A DNA stretch of 56,316 nucleotides from assembly GCA_964459805.1 (NCBI GenBank), contig CAYWOD010000002.1, positions 1 through 56,316 of the forward strand. The letters run 5' to 3'. A program made the translations under genes and the position numbers. Shown one piece after another: positions 42,317 to 52,032 of the stretch. Numbering within the stretch: position 1 is the first letter of the stretch; the number at the start of each line of letters is the position of its first letter. Under the pieces are notes generated by a model. The model saw nothing but the letters and a program-made list of their open reading frames with translations, made no database searches and was not told the DNA's origin. The stretch comes from DAOVRL01 sp964459805. Its GTDB lineage: Bacteria > Planctomycetota > Phycisphaerae > Sedimentisphaerales > Anaerobacaceae.

Positions 42317-45300
42317 TTATTCCTCCTGCATCGTTATAACCAGAGGCTTCAGAATGTCCTGGATGTTTAGCCCTTCTTTCGCTTTGATTTCGATACTCTT
42401 GTGGACGGGCCTGTAGCCTGGATACTCGGCGCCGAGAATGTACATACCCGCATCTGCTGCAAATGATTTCCCATCATCGGTGTCAAAATGGGGTTCGACG
42501 ATTCGACCCTGGCCTTCGAGCCAGACCCTCGTTCCCGGCAGCAGCAAACCATCGTCTGTCACCACAAGAACAACCAGATATCCATTGTAGCTAAGGGCGG
42601 CATCAGGACCGACTCCAATATCAAGGGTCTTATGCTCGTTGGAGCCCAAGTTTATTTCTTTGAGCGTTGATGTACGACTCAGGGCGACAGAAGCTCTGCC
42701 TATGACGTAGTTACCGGCCGCTAAGTTCTCGATTTTGTAGCTGCCGTCGCCGGCCGGCCGGATTGCCGTTGTTATTGCCTGGTCGCTGCTCCTTAGCATC
42801 AACTGGGGTAGGGATCTCTCCGGATCGTCTGAGGTTATCTTCCCCGATAGTGACGCCGAGCCGGAGGGAATCCTCAAATTAATTCTGTGCTCTTTTTGCC
42901 TCTGCTGTATCTCGAAGAGTCCTCGAATCGTCGGGTAATTGTCGCGCTGGGCAATGGCCTCATATTTGCCGCACACGAGTCCTGAGAAGACGTATGGGTC
43001 CAAAACGTCGTTACGAGGTTCGAGTTGACCGGCTCGTCGCCCCCAAAACACTTTCTCATTGAATTGCTGGATGAAAACGTACCACTGCTCCAACGGCTCA
43101 TTGGGGTCTTCGGGGGTCATCTCGACGGTGAGCTGGGCGAGGATTACTTCCAGATCTCCGAGTTCTAAATCCTCGCCCGATTCGAATTCGAAGCCGCCCA
43201 GCTGAGCCCACTTATCCCATCCGCGCATACCTGGGATCGCGAAGTATAGTGTCCATCGTCCGGTCGGTATTCCGTGGAAAGTCAATCGGCCGTCCGAATC
43301 GGTCAGTGCGTATGCCTTGAAGGCTTGGGCGACCCCGGCCTCGTAATTTAGCAACATTCGGTCGTTGGCCAGAGGTAGGCCATTCTCTAAAAGCCGGCCG
43401 GTGGTGCGCCATTTGCCGCCGATATCGAGACGTGTTGTCTCTGTGTTTTTGGGCAGGACGCCTGTACTGACGACGCCTAACTGCTCTTCCGGGTCTTCTC
43501 TGAAGGCATAGCAGAGCCTTTCGGGCAGGTGTTCCAGCCGATAGAAACCGTTGCTGTCGGTTACCACCGACCCCAAGCGCGCCCGATTTTCTTTCCAGTA
43601 GCTATACTGGCTCTCACTCATAAAATACAAAGTAGCGCCGCCCAGCGGCTTTCCACGGTGGTCATAGGCATAGCCCTCAACGGTTCCGCCTCTTTGTAAT
43701 ACGAGCTCGACCTCGGTAATACAGCCTTCCTCGACGTCGATGAACTTGAGGAGCGGGGCATAATCGGGGTGCGTGATTACAAACCAATTTGACTGGCTGT
43801 CCGGCGAGAGCTCTTCGATTACGAATTTTCCGTCGGCGTCGGTGCTGGTTATGTACTTACCGTCCGACTCTTCATCTCTGCTGCGTTTGTACCTATAGTT
43901 TATCTTTGCTCCAGCAATGGGCGTTCCGTTCCGGTCAACGACTGTGCCTTCGATTGCGCCGCCGATTCCAAGCTCGATGACGACCGGCTCGTTGGCATCG
44001 GGGCAGATTTCAGGGCTTGTTTTCAGGGCATATCCCTCGGCCTCGACGCGGACGGCCTGGCAGTCTTGACCGGTCGTCTGGATGCTGAATCGGCCGTTGG
44101 GGTCGCTAATCTCCTGCCAGTCGACCGTTCCTGCCGGTGCTATCCGGAATTTGCTGATCGGCCCGCCTGTTTGCTTGTCCACGACGGTTCCAGCCAGTCG
44201 AATCCGCTTCTTCACGGGAATCTCAAGAACAAGCCCTTCGCTCGGCGCCTTAATATTCCTGTAAACCTTCCGTTCTGCGCCGCCCGCGGTGAAATCGATT
44301 GTGTAGAGGTCGGGAACGAGATTGCCGATCGTGAATTCGCTTTGCCCCTTTTCCAGGTAGGTGCTTCCGTAATGGCCGGAGTCGCTTCGAACGTGTATCC
44401 ACGTGCCTCGGGCCGATTCACCTCCCACAAACTTCACGCTGCCCGAAATACTGACCCTGTTGTGCGGAGAAGGCTTCGGAATCCTCAATTCAAGAAATCC
44501 ATCCTTGGGGGGCAGGTTCACATCAGTGGACCACACGCTACTGCTTGAGCCGTCATCAGCGCGTATTCGTGTGGCAACGTTATATACGCCGGGAACGATA
44601 TGCGGCAGAAGGAAGGTCCCATCGTCGTTAATCGGAAGCCCTGACGGAGAAGTAACGCTGTGCCACCAGTTGGGTGTAGGGTCAATTTCCCAGCCGGAGG
44701 CGGGGAGCCCATCCGAGCAAATCGCTTTGCCGGCGACCTCGGTGCCTTTCTTCATTTCGAACGCGATGGACTCTGTCTGGCGCGGCTGTTCCAGAAGGAC
44801 CTTTCGTCCGGCCGACGCATAATCACGATGCCAGGCGTTTATCAGATATTCGGACGGTTTTAGCCCGCCAATGACGACAATGCCTTTCTCGTTTGAACGG
44901 ACGAGGTCTTTCGGCCCCCTTCCCACCTCGTCCGATACATAAGCTGCATAAAAACGGACGTCCTTTACAGGCTGGCCTTTCTCATCGGCCACTTTGATAG
45001 TAACCTTGCAGCCGCGGGCAAGTTCAAAATCCTTGACAAACTGGGCGTTCCGTTTTAACTGCACGGGCTCCAAGGGACGTTTCCACTCCTCGGCAGTTAT
45101 GTGTTCGGCCGCCTCAAGTCTGATTACGTAGGGGCCGTCTTTGGCAATTGCCTTGAAACTGTACACGCCGTTGCTGTCGGTTGTAGTGGTGTGCTGCTCT
45201 CCGTGATCGTAGCAGTAGATTCGAACGCGGACATCCTTGATCGGCTCACCGGTATTGGCGTCGCTAATGACCCCGCTCAAGACACCTTCGGGTTCAAACT

Positions 45301-46042
45301 CAGGCTTTTGCGGCACCACCACGACCTGCTTCCCAGAGGTCTCTACATCATTCGGCTCTTCAGTCTTTGACCTGCTTTCGATTTCTTCAATAGCTTGCGC
45401 AAATGGATTCTCCGCGTCGCTGCCCTGCCACTGGCCGGCCAGCCTTGACAATGCCTCAATCGCCCGTGCGTCGCCGATCTTTGCGAGGCAGCCTGCCGCC
45501 GCAATCTTGGCTTTCCACTGTCCTTTCTCAAGCATCTCCACCAGCCCGTCGATGTCGCCTGCGGCGAACATCTCATCGACCCTTTTCAATTCCTGCTCAA
45601 GGACCAGCGCCGGTTGCTTGAGTGTGTCATCCGAGCCACGCTGTTCTTCTTTGACAACCTTGGTGGGTCTTTCAGGCTCGGATTCATCCTTGGTGAGCAT
45701 TTTGACTGCCGCCAAGAGCGCTATTATCAACACGGCTGCCGCAGCAAGTTTGGTTATCTTACTTTGGGCAATGGTTCGCCATACCGAGAGTATTTCGCCT
45801 TTGCCTGAGACGGTACGATTAAGGGCTTCTATCACCCTGTCTTCTCGGGTCTTCATTGCGGCATCCAGCTCCCGGCGAAACTCCTTGAGCAAGCTCGCTT
45901 CGCCCTCCAGGGCTTTGACATATAGCGTGCACTGCGGGCAGACGGCTGTATGTTTTTCGAGGGCATCTTTTTGCTCGGCGCTCAACGCTCCGAAAATACG
46001 ATCCGCTATCCTGTCCCGGATTTTATTGCAGGGATCAGTCAT
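42317..46042 (-). CDS. giant anti-sigma-like protein with carboxypeptidase-regulatory-like repeats
   Basis: A 1241-residue membrane protein. Residues 1-45 form a zinc-finger anti-sigma domain (His31, Cys35, Cys38 in HTAVCPQC). A membrane helix follows (98-114), then a HEAT-like stretch (about 145-205: GQWKAKIAAAGCLAKIGDARA). From about 250 to the end there are eight or more CarboxypepD_reg-like beta-sandwiches, each with a pattern like GVISDANTGEPIKDVRV, GTVVDKQTGGPIS or GTVVDRNGTPIAGAKI. It overlaps the sigma gene by 8 nt, so the two are coupled. I infer that the periplasmic repeats sense or bind something and the cytoplasmic zinc finger holds the sigma factor. Confidence 0.78.
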   Translation of the reverse strand: MTDPCNKIRDRIADRIFGALSAEQKDALEKHTAVCPQCTLYVKALEGEASLLKEFRRELDAAMKTREDRVIEALNRTVSGKGEILSVWRTIAQSKITKLAAAAVLIIALLAAVKMLTKDESEPERPTKVVKEEQRGSDDTLKQPALVLEQELKRVDEMFAAGDIDGLVEMLEKGQWKAKIAAAGCLAKIGDARAIEALSRLAGQWQGSDAENPFAQAIEEIESRSKTEEPNDVETSGKQVVVVPQKPEFEPEGVLSGVISDANTGEPIKDVRVRIYCYDHGEQHTTTTDSNGVYSFKAIAKDGPYVIRLEAAEHITAEEWKRPLEPVQLKRNAQFVKDFELARGCKVTIKVADEKGQPVKDVRFYAAYVSDEVGRGPKDLVRSNEKGIVVIGGLKPSEYLINAWHRDYASAGRKVLLEQPRQTESIAFEMKKGTEVAGKAICSDGLPASGWEIDPTPNWWHSVTSPSGLPINDDGTFLLPHIVPGVYNVATRIRADDGSSSSVWSTDVNLPPKDGFLELRIPKPSPHNRVSISGSVKFVGGESARGTWIHVRSDSGHYGSTYLEKGQSEFTIGNLVPDLYTIDFTAGGAERKVYRNIKAPSEGLVLEIPVKKRIRLAGTVVDKQTGGPISKFRIAPAGTVDWQEISDPNGRFSIQTTGQDCQAVRVEAEGYALKTSPEICPDANEPVVIELGIGGAIEGTVVDRNGTPIAGAKINYRYKRSRDEESDGKYITSTDADGKFVIEELSPDSQSNWFVITHPDYAPLLKFIDVEEGCITEVELVLQRGGTVEGYAYDHRGKPLGGATLYFMSESQYSYWKENRARLGSVVTDSNGFYRLEHLPERLCYAFREDPEEQLGVVSTGVLPKNTETTRLDIGGKWRTTGRLLENGLPLANDRMLLNYEAGVAQAFKAYALTDSDGRLTFHGIPTGRWTLYFAIPGMRGWDKWAQLGGFEFESGEDLELGDLEVILAQLTVEMTPEDPNEPLEQWYVFIQQFNEKVFWGRRAGQLEPRNDVLDPYVFSGLVCGKYEAIAQRDNYPTIRGLFEIQQRQKEHRINLRIPSGSASLSGKITSDDPERSLPQLMLRSSDQAITTAIRPAGDGSYKIENLAAGNYVIGRASVALSRTSTLKEINLGSNEHKTLDIGVGPDAALSYNGYLVVLVVTDDGLLLPGTRVWLEGQGRIVEPHFDTDDGKSFAADAGMYILGAEYPGYRPVHKSIEIKAKEGLNIQDILKPLVITMQEE

Positions 46043-46565
46043 TTTGGGTCTCCTTCCTCACTAAAAGGTCATGCAGTTGCTCTATTGCAGTTCTCAGTTT
46101 TTGATATACCCCCGAACGGGATATATTCAACTTCTCTGCAACCGTCTTTACGCTCTCTCCGTCAAAAAAGTACATCACAAGCGGTAATCTCATCTCCCGC
46201 GGCAATTTCTCCAAAGCCCGCTGCAAACGCTCACTCTGAGCCTCCGCTTGGCTCGGGGCTGTTTGCTTTTTAGCTGTGATTTGCCTGGCAAGCCTTTTTC
46301 TGCGAATGTGATCGGCGCACAGGTTCTTGGCAATCCTTGCAATCCATGCGCCAAATCGTGAAGCATCCCGCAGTTTGCCTATATTTACAAAACCTTTAAG
46401 CATTACCTCCTGGGCAATATCTTCAGCATCGTGAACGCGGCCCAGAATGCCCAGGCACATTATGAAAATATGCTTGTAATACCTCTTCACAAGGCACGCA
46501 TACGCCTTCTTATCTCCCGCACGGGAGGCCAAAACCAGATTTTCGTCCAAACGGCTATCCAACAA
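46035..46565 (-). CDS. ECF RNA polymerase sigma factor
   Basis: A 176-residue sigma-70-family factor of the extracytoplasmic function type. Region 2 (about 18-90) contains YYKHIFIMCLGILG and DAEDIAQEVMLKGF, and FGAWIARIAKNLCADHIRRK is the region 2.3-2.4 helix. Region 4 (about 115-165) has LPREMRLPLVMYFFDG and the helix-turn-helix TVAEKLNISRSGVYQKLRTAIEQL. Region 1 and region 3 are absent, as expected. The gene is translationally coupled to the anti-sigma-like gene. Which promoters it recognises cannot be told from the window. Confidence 0.93.
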   Translation of the reverse strand: MLDSRLDENLVLASRAGDKKAYACLVKRYYKHIFIMCLGILGRVHDAEDIAQEVMLKGFVNIGKLRDASRFGAWIARIAKNLCADHIRRKRLARQITAKKQTAPSQAEAQSERLQRALEKLPREMRLPLVMYFFDGESVKTVAEKLNISRSGVYQKLRTAIEQLHDLLVRKETQND

Positions 46566-46842
46566 AACCTCCTGAATCCACGACCATTATAAAGACATAT
46601 AGCAACCCCGGGATTTACAAAAAAATCCGGCTTTTTCAGACTTTTCGCCCATTGTACCTGAAACTGACGCATATATCCTCCTTCGGCGGTAATGTAAACG
46701 GAGCCTGATTGATCTGCTCACACGGGATAGTCTATATATGTCTTTGGCAATGATTACGTACTTGGTAATATAATGTATCGAAAGGTCTATGCGTGTTGCC
46801 GGGCCGCGCATTTGCGAGATCTCGATTAAGGAACTTTTTGTA

Positions 46843-48084
46843 ATGAGCCATCGCCTGTTACCGATTGCCGCTCTGCTGGTTCTTTTTGGGTCAGGTTTGC
46901 GACTCGGCGCGGCCGAATGGTCCCGATTTCGGGGTCCGAGCGGCGCCGGCATCAGCGATGCCGCCACTGTGCCTGTCAAATGGACCGAGAAGGACTACAA
47001 CTGGAAGGTCAAACTGCCCGGAGTCGGCCATTCCTCGCCGGTGCTGTGGGGCAGCAGGATATTCCTGACCTGCACCGACACTAAGATCGCCAGGCGGATG
47101 ATTCTGTCTCTGGACACCGCAGACGGCGGCATCGTCTGGGAGCGAGACTATCCGTCCAGGCTCTATAGACACCACCGCGACAACAGCTTTGCCTCCTCGA
47201 CCCCGGCGGCTGATGCGGAGCGCGTGTATGTCACATGGACGACACCCTATGAAGTCACGCTGCTCGGGCTGAACCACAACGGTCACGAAAAATGGCGCCG
47301 CAATCTGGGTCCGTTCAAAAGCATGCACGGCAGCGGCGCCTCGCCGATCGTCTTTGATGATCTCGTCGTGCTCGCCAACGACCAGCAGGGCAAGGCTTTT
47401 CTGATCGCCGTGGATCGAAAGACCGGTCGGACCCGCTGGCAGCTCGAACGCCGCAGCGGCTTGACCCCGGCCTCCACCCCTTGCATTTACCGTCCCGAAA
47501 CCGGTGCGCCTGAGCTAATCTTCACCAGCACGGCCCATGGGATCACCAGCGTTGATCCCAGCTCAGGCCTGACCAACTGGGAGGTGGGAGACGTTTTCCT
47601 TGACCGTTGTGTCGGCTCACCGGTGTTCGCGCACGGTCTGATTATCGCCTCTTATGGCTTTGGAAATCGAGGGACTCGGCTGGTTGCGGTCCGGCCGGGC
47701 TCAAAAGACAACGGCAGCGAGCCGAAGATAGTGTATGACATCACCAAATCGGTTCCCCTGGTGCCCACACCTCTGGTCAAGAACAACCTGCTGTTTCTTT
47801 GGGCCGATGACGGAAACGTAACGTGCGTCCACGCGGCAACCGGCGAGCAGATCTGGCGGCAGCGCGTTGACGGCAGTTTCTACGGATCGCCCGTGTGTGT
47901 CAACGACCGGCTGTACTGCATTTCCAAGAAAGGCGATGTTGTTGTCCTGGCCGCTTCGGATGAATTCCAGCTCCTCGCCCGCATTCCTCTGGGCGAGCTC
48001 ACCTACACTACACCGGCGGTCGCTAACGGCGTTATGTACATAAGGACCTACCGGCATCTAATATCGCTCGGCGGAAAGAAATAG
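46843..48084 (+). CDS. exported PQQ-type beta-propeller protein
   Basis: A 413-residue exported protein. The signal peptide (about 1-23, ending GAA) is followed by EWSRFRGPSGAGIS, the usual start of planctomycete outer-membrane-biogenesis-like or quinoprotein-like propellers. PQQ/BamB-type blades repeat, for example LSLDTADGGIVWERD, IAVDRKTGRTRWQLE, TSVDPSSGLTNWEV and TCVHAATGEQIWRQR. These AxDxxTGxxxW motifs define the propeller fold. No PQQ-dependent dehydrogenase active site is visible, so a structural or binding role is more likely. The ATG at 46843 follows AAGGAA; a spacer promoter (TTGGCA 46744, TATAAT 46769) has a long 19-nt gap. Confidence 0.82.
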   Translation: MSHRLLPIAALLVLFGSGLRLGAAEWSRFRGPSGAGISDAATVPVKWTEKDYNWKVKLPGVGHSSPVLWGSRIFLTCTDTKIARRMILSLDTADGGIVWERDYPSRLYRHHRDNSFASSTPAADAERVYVTWTTPYEVTLLGLNHNGHEKWRRNLGPFKSMHGSGASPIVFDDLVVLANDQQGKAFLIAVDRKTGRTRWQLERRSGLTPASTPCIYRPETGAPELIFTSTAHGITSVDPSSGLTNWEVGDVFLDRCVGSPVFAHGLIIASYGFGNRGTRLVAVRPGSKDNGSEPKIVYDITKSVPLVPTPLVKNNLLFLWADDGNVTCVHAATGEQIWRQRVDGSFYGSPVCVNDRLYCISKKGDVVVLAASDEFQLLARIPLGELTYTTPAVANGVMYIRTYRHLISLGGKK

Positions 48085-48168
48085 CAGTTCGAACAATTCC
48101 CCAGTACTTACGCCGCAAGGCAGGACCGCCCTACTGCCACATCAGCAACATCGCATACTCGCAGAACA

Positions 48169-49533
48169 TCACGTCAGACAGTTATAGACCTGCCGGATGG
48201 TGTCAATTACATAGTCGTTAATCCGCTGGGTGTATTTCGGGCCGACGCGGACCTGGACGAAACGGTCGAAGACCCCCAGCGTTTGCCGGCAGCTATCCGG
48301 GCCATATTTGATTCTCTTGCCTTCCGGGCTGTTAAACGACGGCCAGTCGCGATGCCGCGTTCGTTTGTTCATCACGGATTCCTGCACGGGCAGCAGAACC
48401 GATCCGGTCAGTGTGGACGCCGGGACCCTTCGTTTCCTCAGCTCCCGGATGCAGCGGTCGCGAGCTGCTTTGTCTTTGGTTTCGACATAAACAGCGTAAC
48501 CGATATCGCCCTGTGGGTCGGGACGGCGGCGCAGGCGAATGCCGGCGAGGTCTTTAATGCCATTATAGATGGCCTCTGCGTTGCCGCGCAGTTGAGCGAC
48601 CATGGAATCGAGCTTGGTCAGTTGCGCGCCGAGCACGGCCCCGGTGAACTCACTCATCCTGAAGTTCTCCCCCGCGAAGGTTTGCACCCGGCTGGACCCC
48701 ACACGGTCAACAAAGACCCGGCGTATTGTGCCCATATCGTGGAAGCGGGCCGCGCGCTCGTAAATGACCGGATCGCTCGTCACCACCGCACCGCCCTCGC
48801 CCGAGGTAATTATCTTGTTGATTTGAAAACTGTAAATGCCCACGTCACCAATGGCCCCCAATTTCTTTCCGCGATGCGAGCCGCCCACGCATTGCGCGCA
48901 ATCCTCCAACACCGCTACCCCGCGTTTACGGGCGGTCTCCATGATGGGATCCATATCGCAAGGCCCGCCGAGCAGGTGGACGGCAATGACGGCCTTGGTC
49001 CGAGGCGTGATTTTTCTCGCGAAGTCCGCCGGGTCGAGATTGAAGGTGCTGTCGATCTCGGCAAAGACGGGCAGCGCCCCCGCGTGCACCACACAGGTAT
49101 AGTCCGACCACCAGGTGTAAGCCGGAACGATCACCTCATCGCCCGGCCCAATACCCAGACCCGCCACCGCGCAATCCAGAGCCGCCGTGCCCGACGTCAC
49201 CCCTAATCCAAAGCGCGTGCCCATATATTTCGCAAAATTTTCTTCAAAGCGCAGCACCTTCGCCGGGTTACCCGGCCCCCAATAACGAAAAGGTGACCGA
49301 GACTCCAACACCTCCAACAGCGCCTCCTCTTCACGTTTATCGAAGAATTGAGGTCCGATGTATCCCGGATTGATGTTCGGCGCCTCTATCGGTTTTGCGC
49401 CTTCTCCGCCCAGCAGCCTCTGCGCCCCTAATCCGATCCCTGCGCCGGAGACGGCCATACAACTCGTCGTTAAGAACTCTCGACGGCTAAGCTCTTGTAT
49501 TCCCCCATCTTTCGTGACACTTTGCGTGATCAT
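48169..49533 (-). CDS. DegT/DnrJ/EryC1-type aminotransferase with Tat signal
   Basis: A 454-residue PLP-dependent enzyme. The core matches sugar aminotransferases: GTAALDCAVAGLGIGPGDEVIVP, the cofactor Asp211 in LEDCAQ, and the Schiff-base Lys240 in YSFQINKIITSGEGG. The N-terminus, however, is a twin-arginine signal, LSRREFLTTSCMAVSGAGIGLGAQ, predicting export of the folded enzyme with PLP. Family members are normally cytoplasmic and about 370-400 residues. The ATG is fixed by GGGAGGTG. The neighbours are exported carbohydrate proteins rather than an O-antigen cluster, so a non-biosynthetic role is possible. Confidence 0.85.
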   Translation of the reverse strand: MITQSVTKDGGIQELSRREFLTTSCMAVSGAGIGLGAQRLLGGEGAKPIEAPNINPGYIGPQFFDKREEEALLEVLESRSPFRYWGPGNPAKVLRFEENFAKYMGTRFGLGVTSGTAALDCAVAGLGIGPGDEVIVPAYTWWSDYTCVVHAGALPVFAEIDSTFNLDPADFARKITPRTKAVIAVHLLGGPCDMDPIMETARKRGVAVLEDCAQCVGGSHRGKKLGAIGDVGIYSFQINKIITSGEGGAVVTSDPVIYERAARFHDMGTIRRVFVDRVGSSRVQTFAGENFRMSEFTGAVLGAQLTKLDSMVAQLRGNAEAIYNGIKDLAGIRLRRRPDPQGDIGYAVYVETKDKAARDRCIRELRKRRVPASTLTGSVLLPVQESVMNKRTRHRDWPSFNSPEGKRIKYGPDSCRQTLGVFDRFVQVRVGPKYTQRINDYVIDTIRQVYNCLT

Positions 49534-49881
49534 TTTCGCACCTCCCTATTCGACTCCTTCTCCCGGCTGACTGATATTTCCCACATGCACGATTCAGCAA
49601 CCTACTAAGAATTCTGCCTCCATTAGACTACACAATCGGTCCCGGATTTTCAACCCATCTTTTACCTATCCTATCCCCCAAAAGGGCACACAAGCCAAAC
49701 TTTGGTGCGTCTTATGAAGATAATCTGCTAGGAATCTTGCCAAAACGCAAGAAAATGTAGATGATGTGTGTTGTCAGTTTGTAAATGGCAGAAGCATTTC
49801 GGCTGCTGCAGTGTTGGCGGGCCGGGGCGATCTGCCATAGACGAGTAAAGCGGTGCTATCGACCGGGAAAGGAGGTTTTCG
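49534..49881. other. no gene seen
   Basis: The divergent spacer before the esterase gene shows no coding sequence, repeat or terminator that I can support, apart from the AAAGGAGG ribosome binding site at its right end. Confidence 0.5.
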
Positions 49882-51996
49882 ATGCACAGGAATAATCTAA
49901 CCGTGGGGCTGATTATGTTGATGGTTACAGGCGTTACTTATGTTCATAGTCGTGCACAGGCTTCGCAAGCAAAGCAGGAGCAGAGCTGGCAGGCCAGGCG
50001 CGAAGTATCCGACGCTGCCGCCCGGCGTGGGACGCAGTTTATCTACCACGAGGAAAAGGTGCCGGCTTATACTTTGCCCGACCCCCTCGTTATGGCTGAC
50101 GGGACGAAGCTCGCCGATGCCGAGATGTGGCGTGCGAAACGCAGGCCTGAGATTCTTGAGCTTTTCCGCAAATACGTTTACGGAAGGGCGCCGCTCGGCC
50201 GACCGAACGGAATGACTTTCAAGGTTTTTGACCTAAACCACAAGGCACTGAGCGGCCTGGCTACGCGTAAGCAGGTAACGGTGAACTTTACCGGCAAAGA
50301 AGATGGGCCGAGTATGGATATCCTCGTCTATCTGCCCAGCGCTGCCAAAAAGCCCGTGCCGACTTTCGTTATCTTGAATTTCGGCGGCAACCACACGGTC
50401 CACGCCGATCCTGCCATCAAGCTGTCAACGCGTTGGATGCGCGGTGGTCGCAAGGCCACCGAGCAGTCGCGCGGAAGTAGTTATTCGCGGTTTCCGGTTG
50501 AGAAGATTCTTGCTCGCGGGTACGCTCTGGCGACAATCTACTATGGGGACATTGACCCTGACTACCACGACGGTTTCAAGAACGGCGTACATCCGGTCTT
50601 TGATAAGCTCATCGACGGCAAGCGTGCGCCGGATGCGTGGGGTTCTATCTGCGCGTGGGCGTGGGGCCTTGCCCGGGCAATGGACTACTTCGAGAGCGAT
50701 AAGGCGATAGATGAAAGCCGAGTTGCCGTCCTGGGCCACTCGCGTCTTGGCAAGACGTCGCTTTGGGCCGGAGCGCGTGATGAGCGGTTTGCATTGGTGA
50801 TTTCCAACGACTCCGGCTGCGGGGGCGCGGCATTATCTCGGAGGCGCTTCGGCGAGACCGTTAAGCGGATTAACACCAGTTTTCCTCATTGGTTCTGCGA
50901 TAATTTCAAGAAGTACAACGGCGAAGAAGACCGGCTGCCTGTTGATCAGCATATCCTCGTTGCATTGATGGCGCCTCGGCCGGTGTATGTCGCCAGTGCC
51001 GACGAGGACCTCTGGGCCGACCCTCGCGGTGAGTTTCTTTCCTGCAAGAATGCCGAGCCGGTTTATCACCTTCTGGGCCTCAACGGTCTGGAGGTCGAGA
51101 AGATGCCTGCCCTCAATAGCCCCGTCCAAAAGGGCAGGATCGGCTATCATATTCGCACCGGCGGACACGGCCTGACCCAATACGACTGGCGCCAGTATAT
51201 GGACTTTGCCGACAGACACTTCAAAGGAGCCGAACCATCTTCACGCGATAGAAAGGATACCGTTTTTTCCTGCGACTTCGAGTCGGACAACTGGTACAGG
51301 GAATTTGGTATGCGCAGCGAGCCCGAGCGCGTCGAGGCGGTTTCATCCGACCCGGCGCGAAAGTTCGAGCCGCTGGCAGGCAGGGCGATGCGAATCAAGG
51401 TTGAGCGCGACGGGCATTACGGCACAAGCATCCTGTACCGTTTCAAAGATCAGATCGGCACCGAACCGCAGGAGATTTACTTCCGCTACTACCTGAGGTT
51501 CGCCGACGACTGGGACCCGGCGGCAGGGGGCAAAATGCCGGGTATCTCCGGGACCTATGGCCGGGCCGGCTGGGGCGGCCGTCCGTCGAACGGGCGTAAC
51601 GGATGGTCGGCCCGCGGCCAGTTCAACAGGCAGGTCGATGGGAAAACACCTCTCGGCTATTACTGTTACCATGCGGATATGAAGGGACGCTATGGATCCG
51701 GTTGGATGTGGGAGACGGAAAAACGCGGCTACCTTCAAAACAATCGCTGGTACTGCATTGAACAGTATGCCAAGATGAACACGCCGGGCAAAAACGATGG
51801 TATTCTGCGAGGCTGGGTCGATGGGAAACCGGCCTTTGAAAAGACGGATGTTCGTATGCGCGATGTCGATACGCTCAGGATTGAGGCGGTTTGGCTCAAT
51901 GTCTATTTGGGCGGAAGCTGGGTGGCCAGAAGCGAACATCATCTGTACATCGACAACGTGGTGATCGCCCATGACTACATCGGACCAATTCAATGA
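49882..51996 (+). CDS. CE15-type glucuronoyl esterase fused to a PL14-like domain
   Basis: A 704-residue exported two-domain enzyme. A signal peptide (about 1-27) precedes an alpha/beta-hydrolase (about 55-450) of the bacterial CE15 type: nucleophile Ser287 in VLGHSRLGKTSLWAG, then ISNDSGCGGAALSRRRFGE, and His429 in GGHGLTQYD. CE15 enzymes cut the ester between lignin alcohols and glucuronoxylan. Residues about 460-704 form a second beta-sandwich, FRYYLRFADDWDPAAGGKMPG, and MNTPGKNDGILRGWVDGK, resembling polysaccharide lyase family 14. AAAGGAGG precedes the ATG. The next gene, 36 nt on, is probably in the same operon. Confidence 0.75.
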   Translation: MHRNNLTVGLIMLMVTGVTYVHSRAQASQAKQEQSWQARREVSDAAARRGTQFIYHEEKVPAYTLPDPLVMADGTKLADAEMWRAKRRPEILELFRKYVYGRAPLGRPNGMTFKVFDLNHKALSGLATRKQVTVNFTGKEDGPSMDILVYLPSAAKKPVPTFVILNFGGNHTVHADPAIKLSTRWMRGGRKATEQSRGSSYSRFPVEKILARGYALATIYYGDIDPDYHDGFKNGVHPVFDKLIDGKRAPDAWGSICAWAWGLARAMDYFESDKAIDESRVAVLGHSRLGKTSLWAGARDERFALVISNDSGCGGAALSRRRFGETVKRINTSFPHWFCDNFKKYNGEEDRLPVDQHILVALMAPRPVYVASADEDLWADPRGEFLSCKNAEPVYHLLGLNGLEVEKMPALNSPVQKGRIGYHIRTGGHGLTQYDWRQYMDFADRHFKGAEPSSRDRKDTVFSCDFESDNWYREFGMRSEPERVEAVSSDPARKFEPLAGRAMRIKVERDGHYGTSILYRFKDQIGTEPQEIYFRYYLRFADDWDPAAGGKMPGISGTYGRAGWGGRPSNGRNGWSARGQFNRQVDGKTPLGYYCYHADMKGRYGSGWMWETEKRGYLQNNRWYCIEQYAKMNTPGKNDGILRGWVDGKPAFEKTDVRMRDVDTLRIEAVWLNVYLGGSWVARSEHHLYIDNVVIAHDYIGPIQ

Positions 51997-52032
51997 GCGG
52001 TGCTGCTTGCTACTCAGATAAGGGGCAAAACG

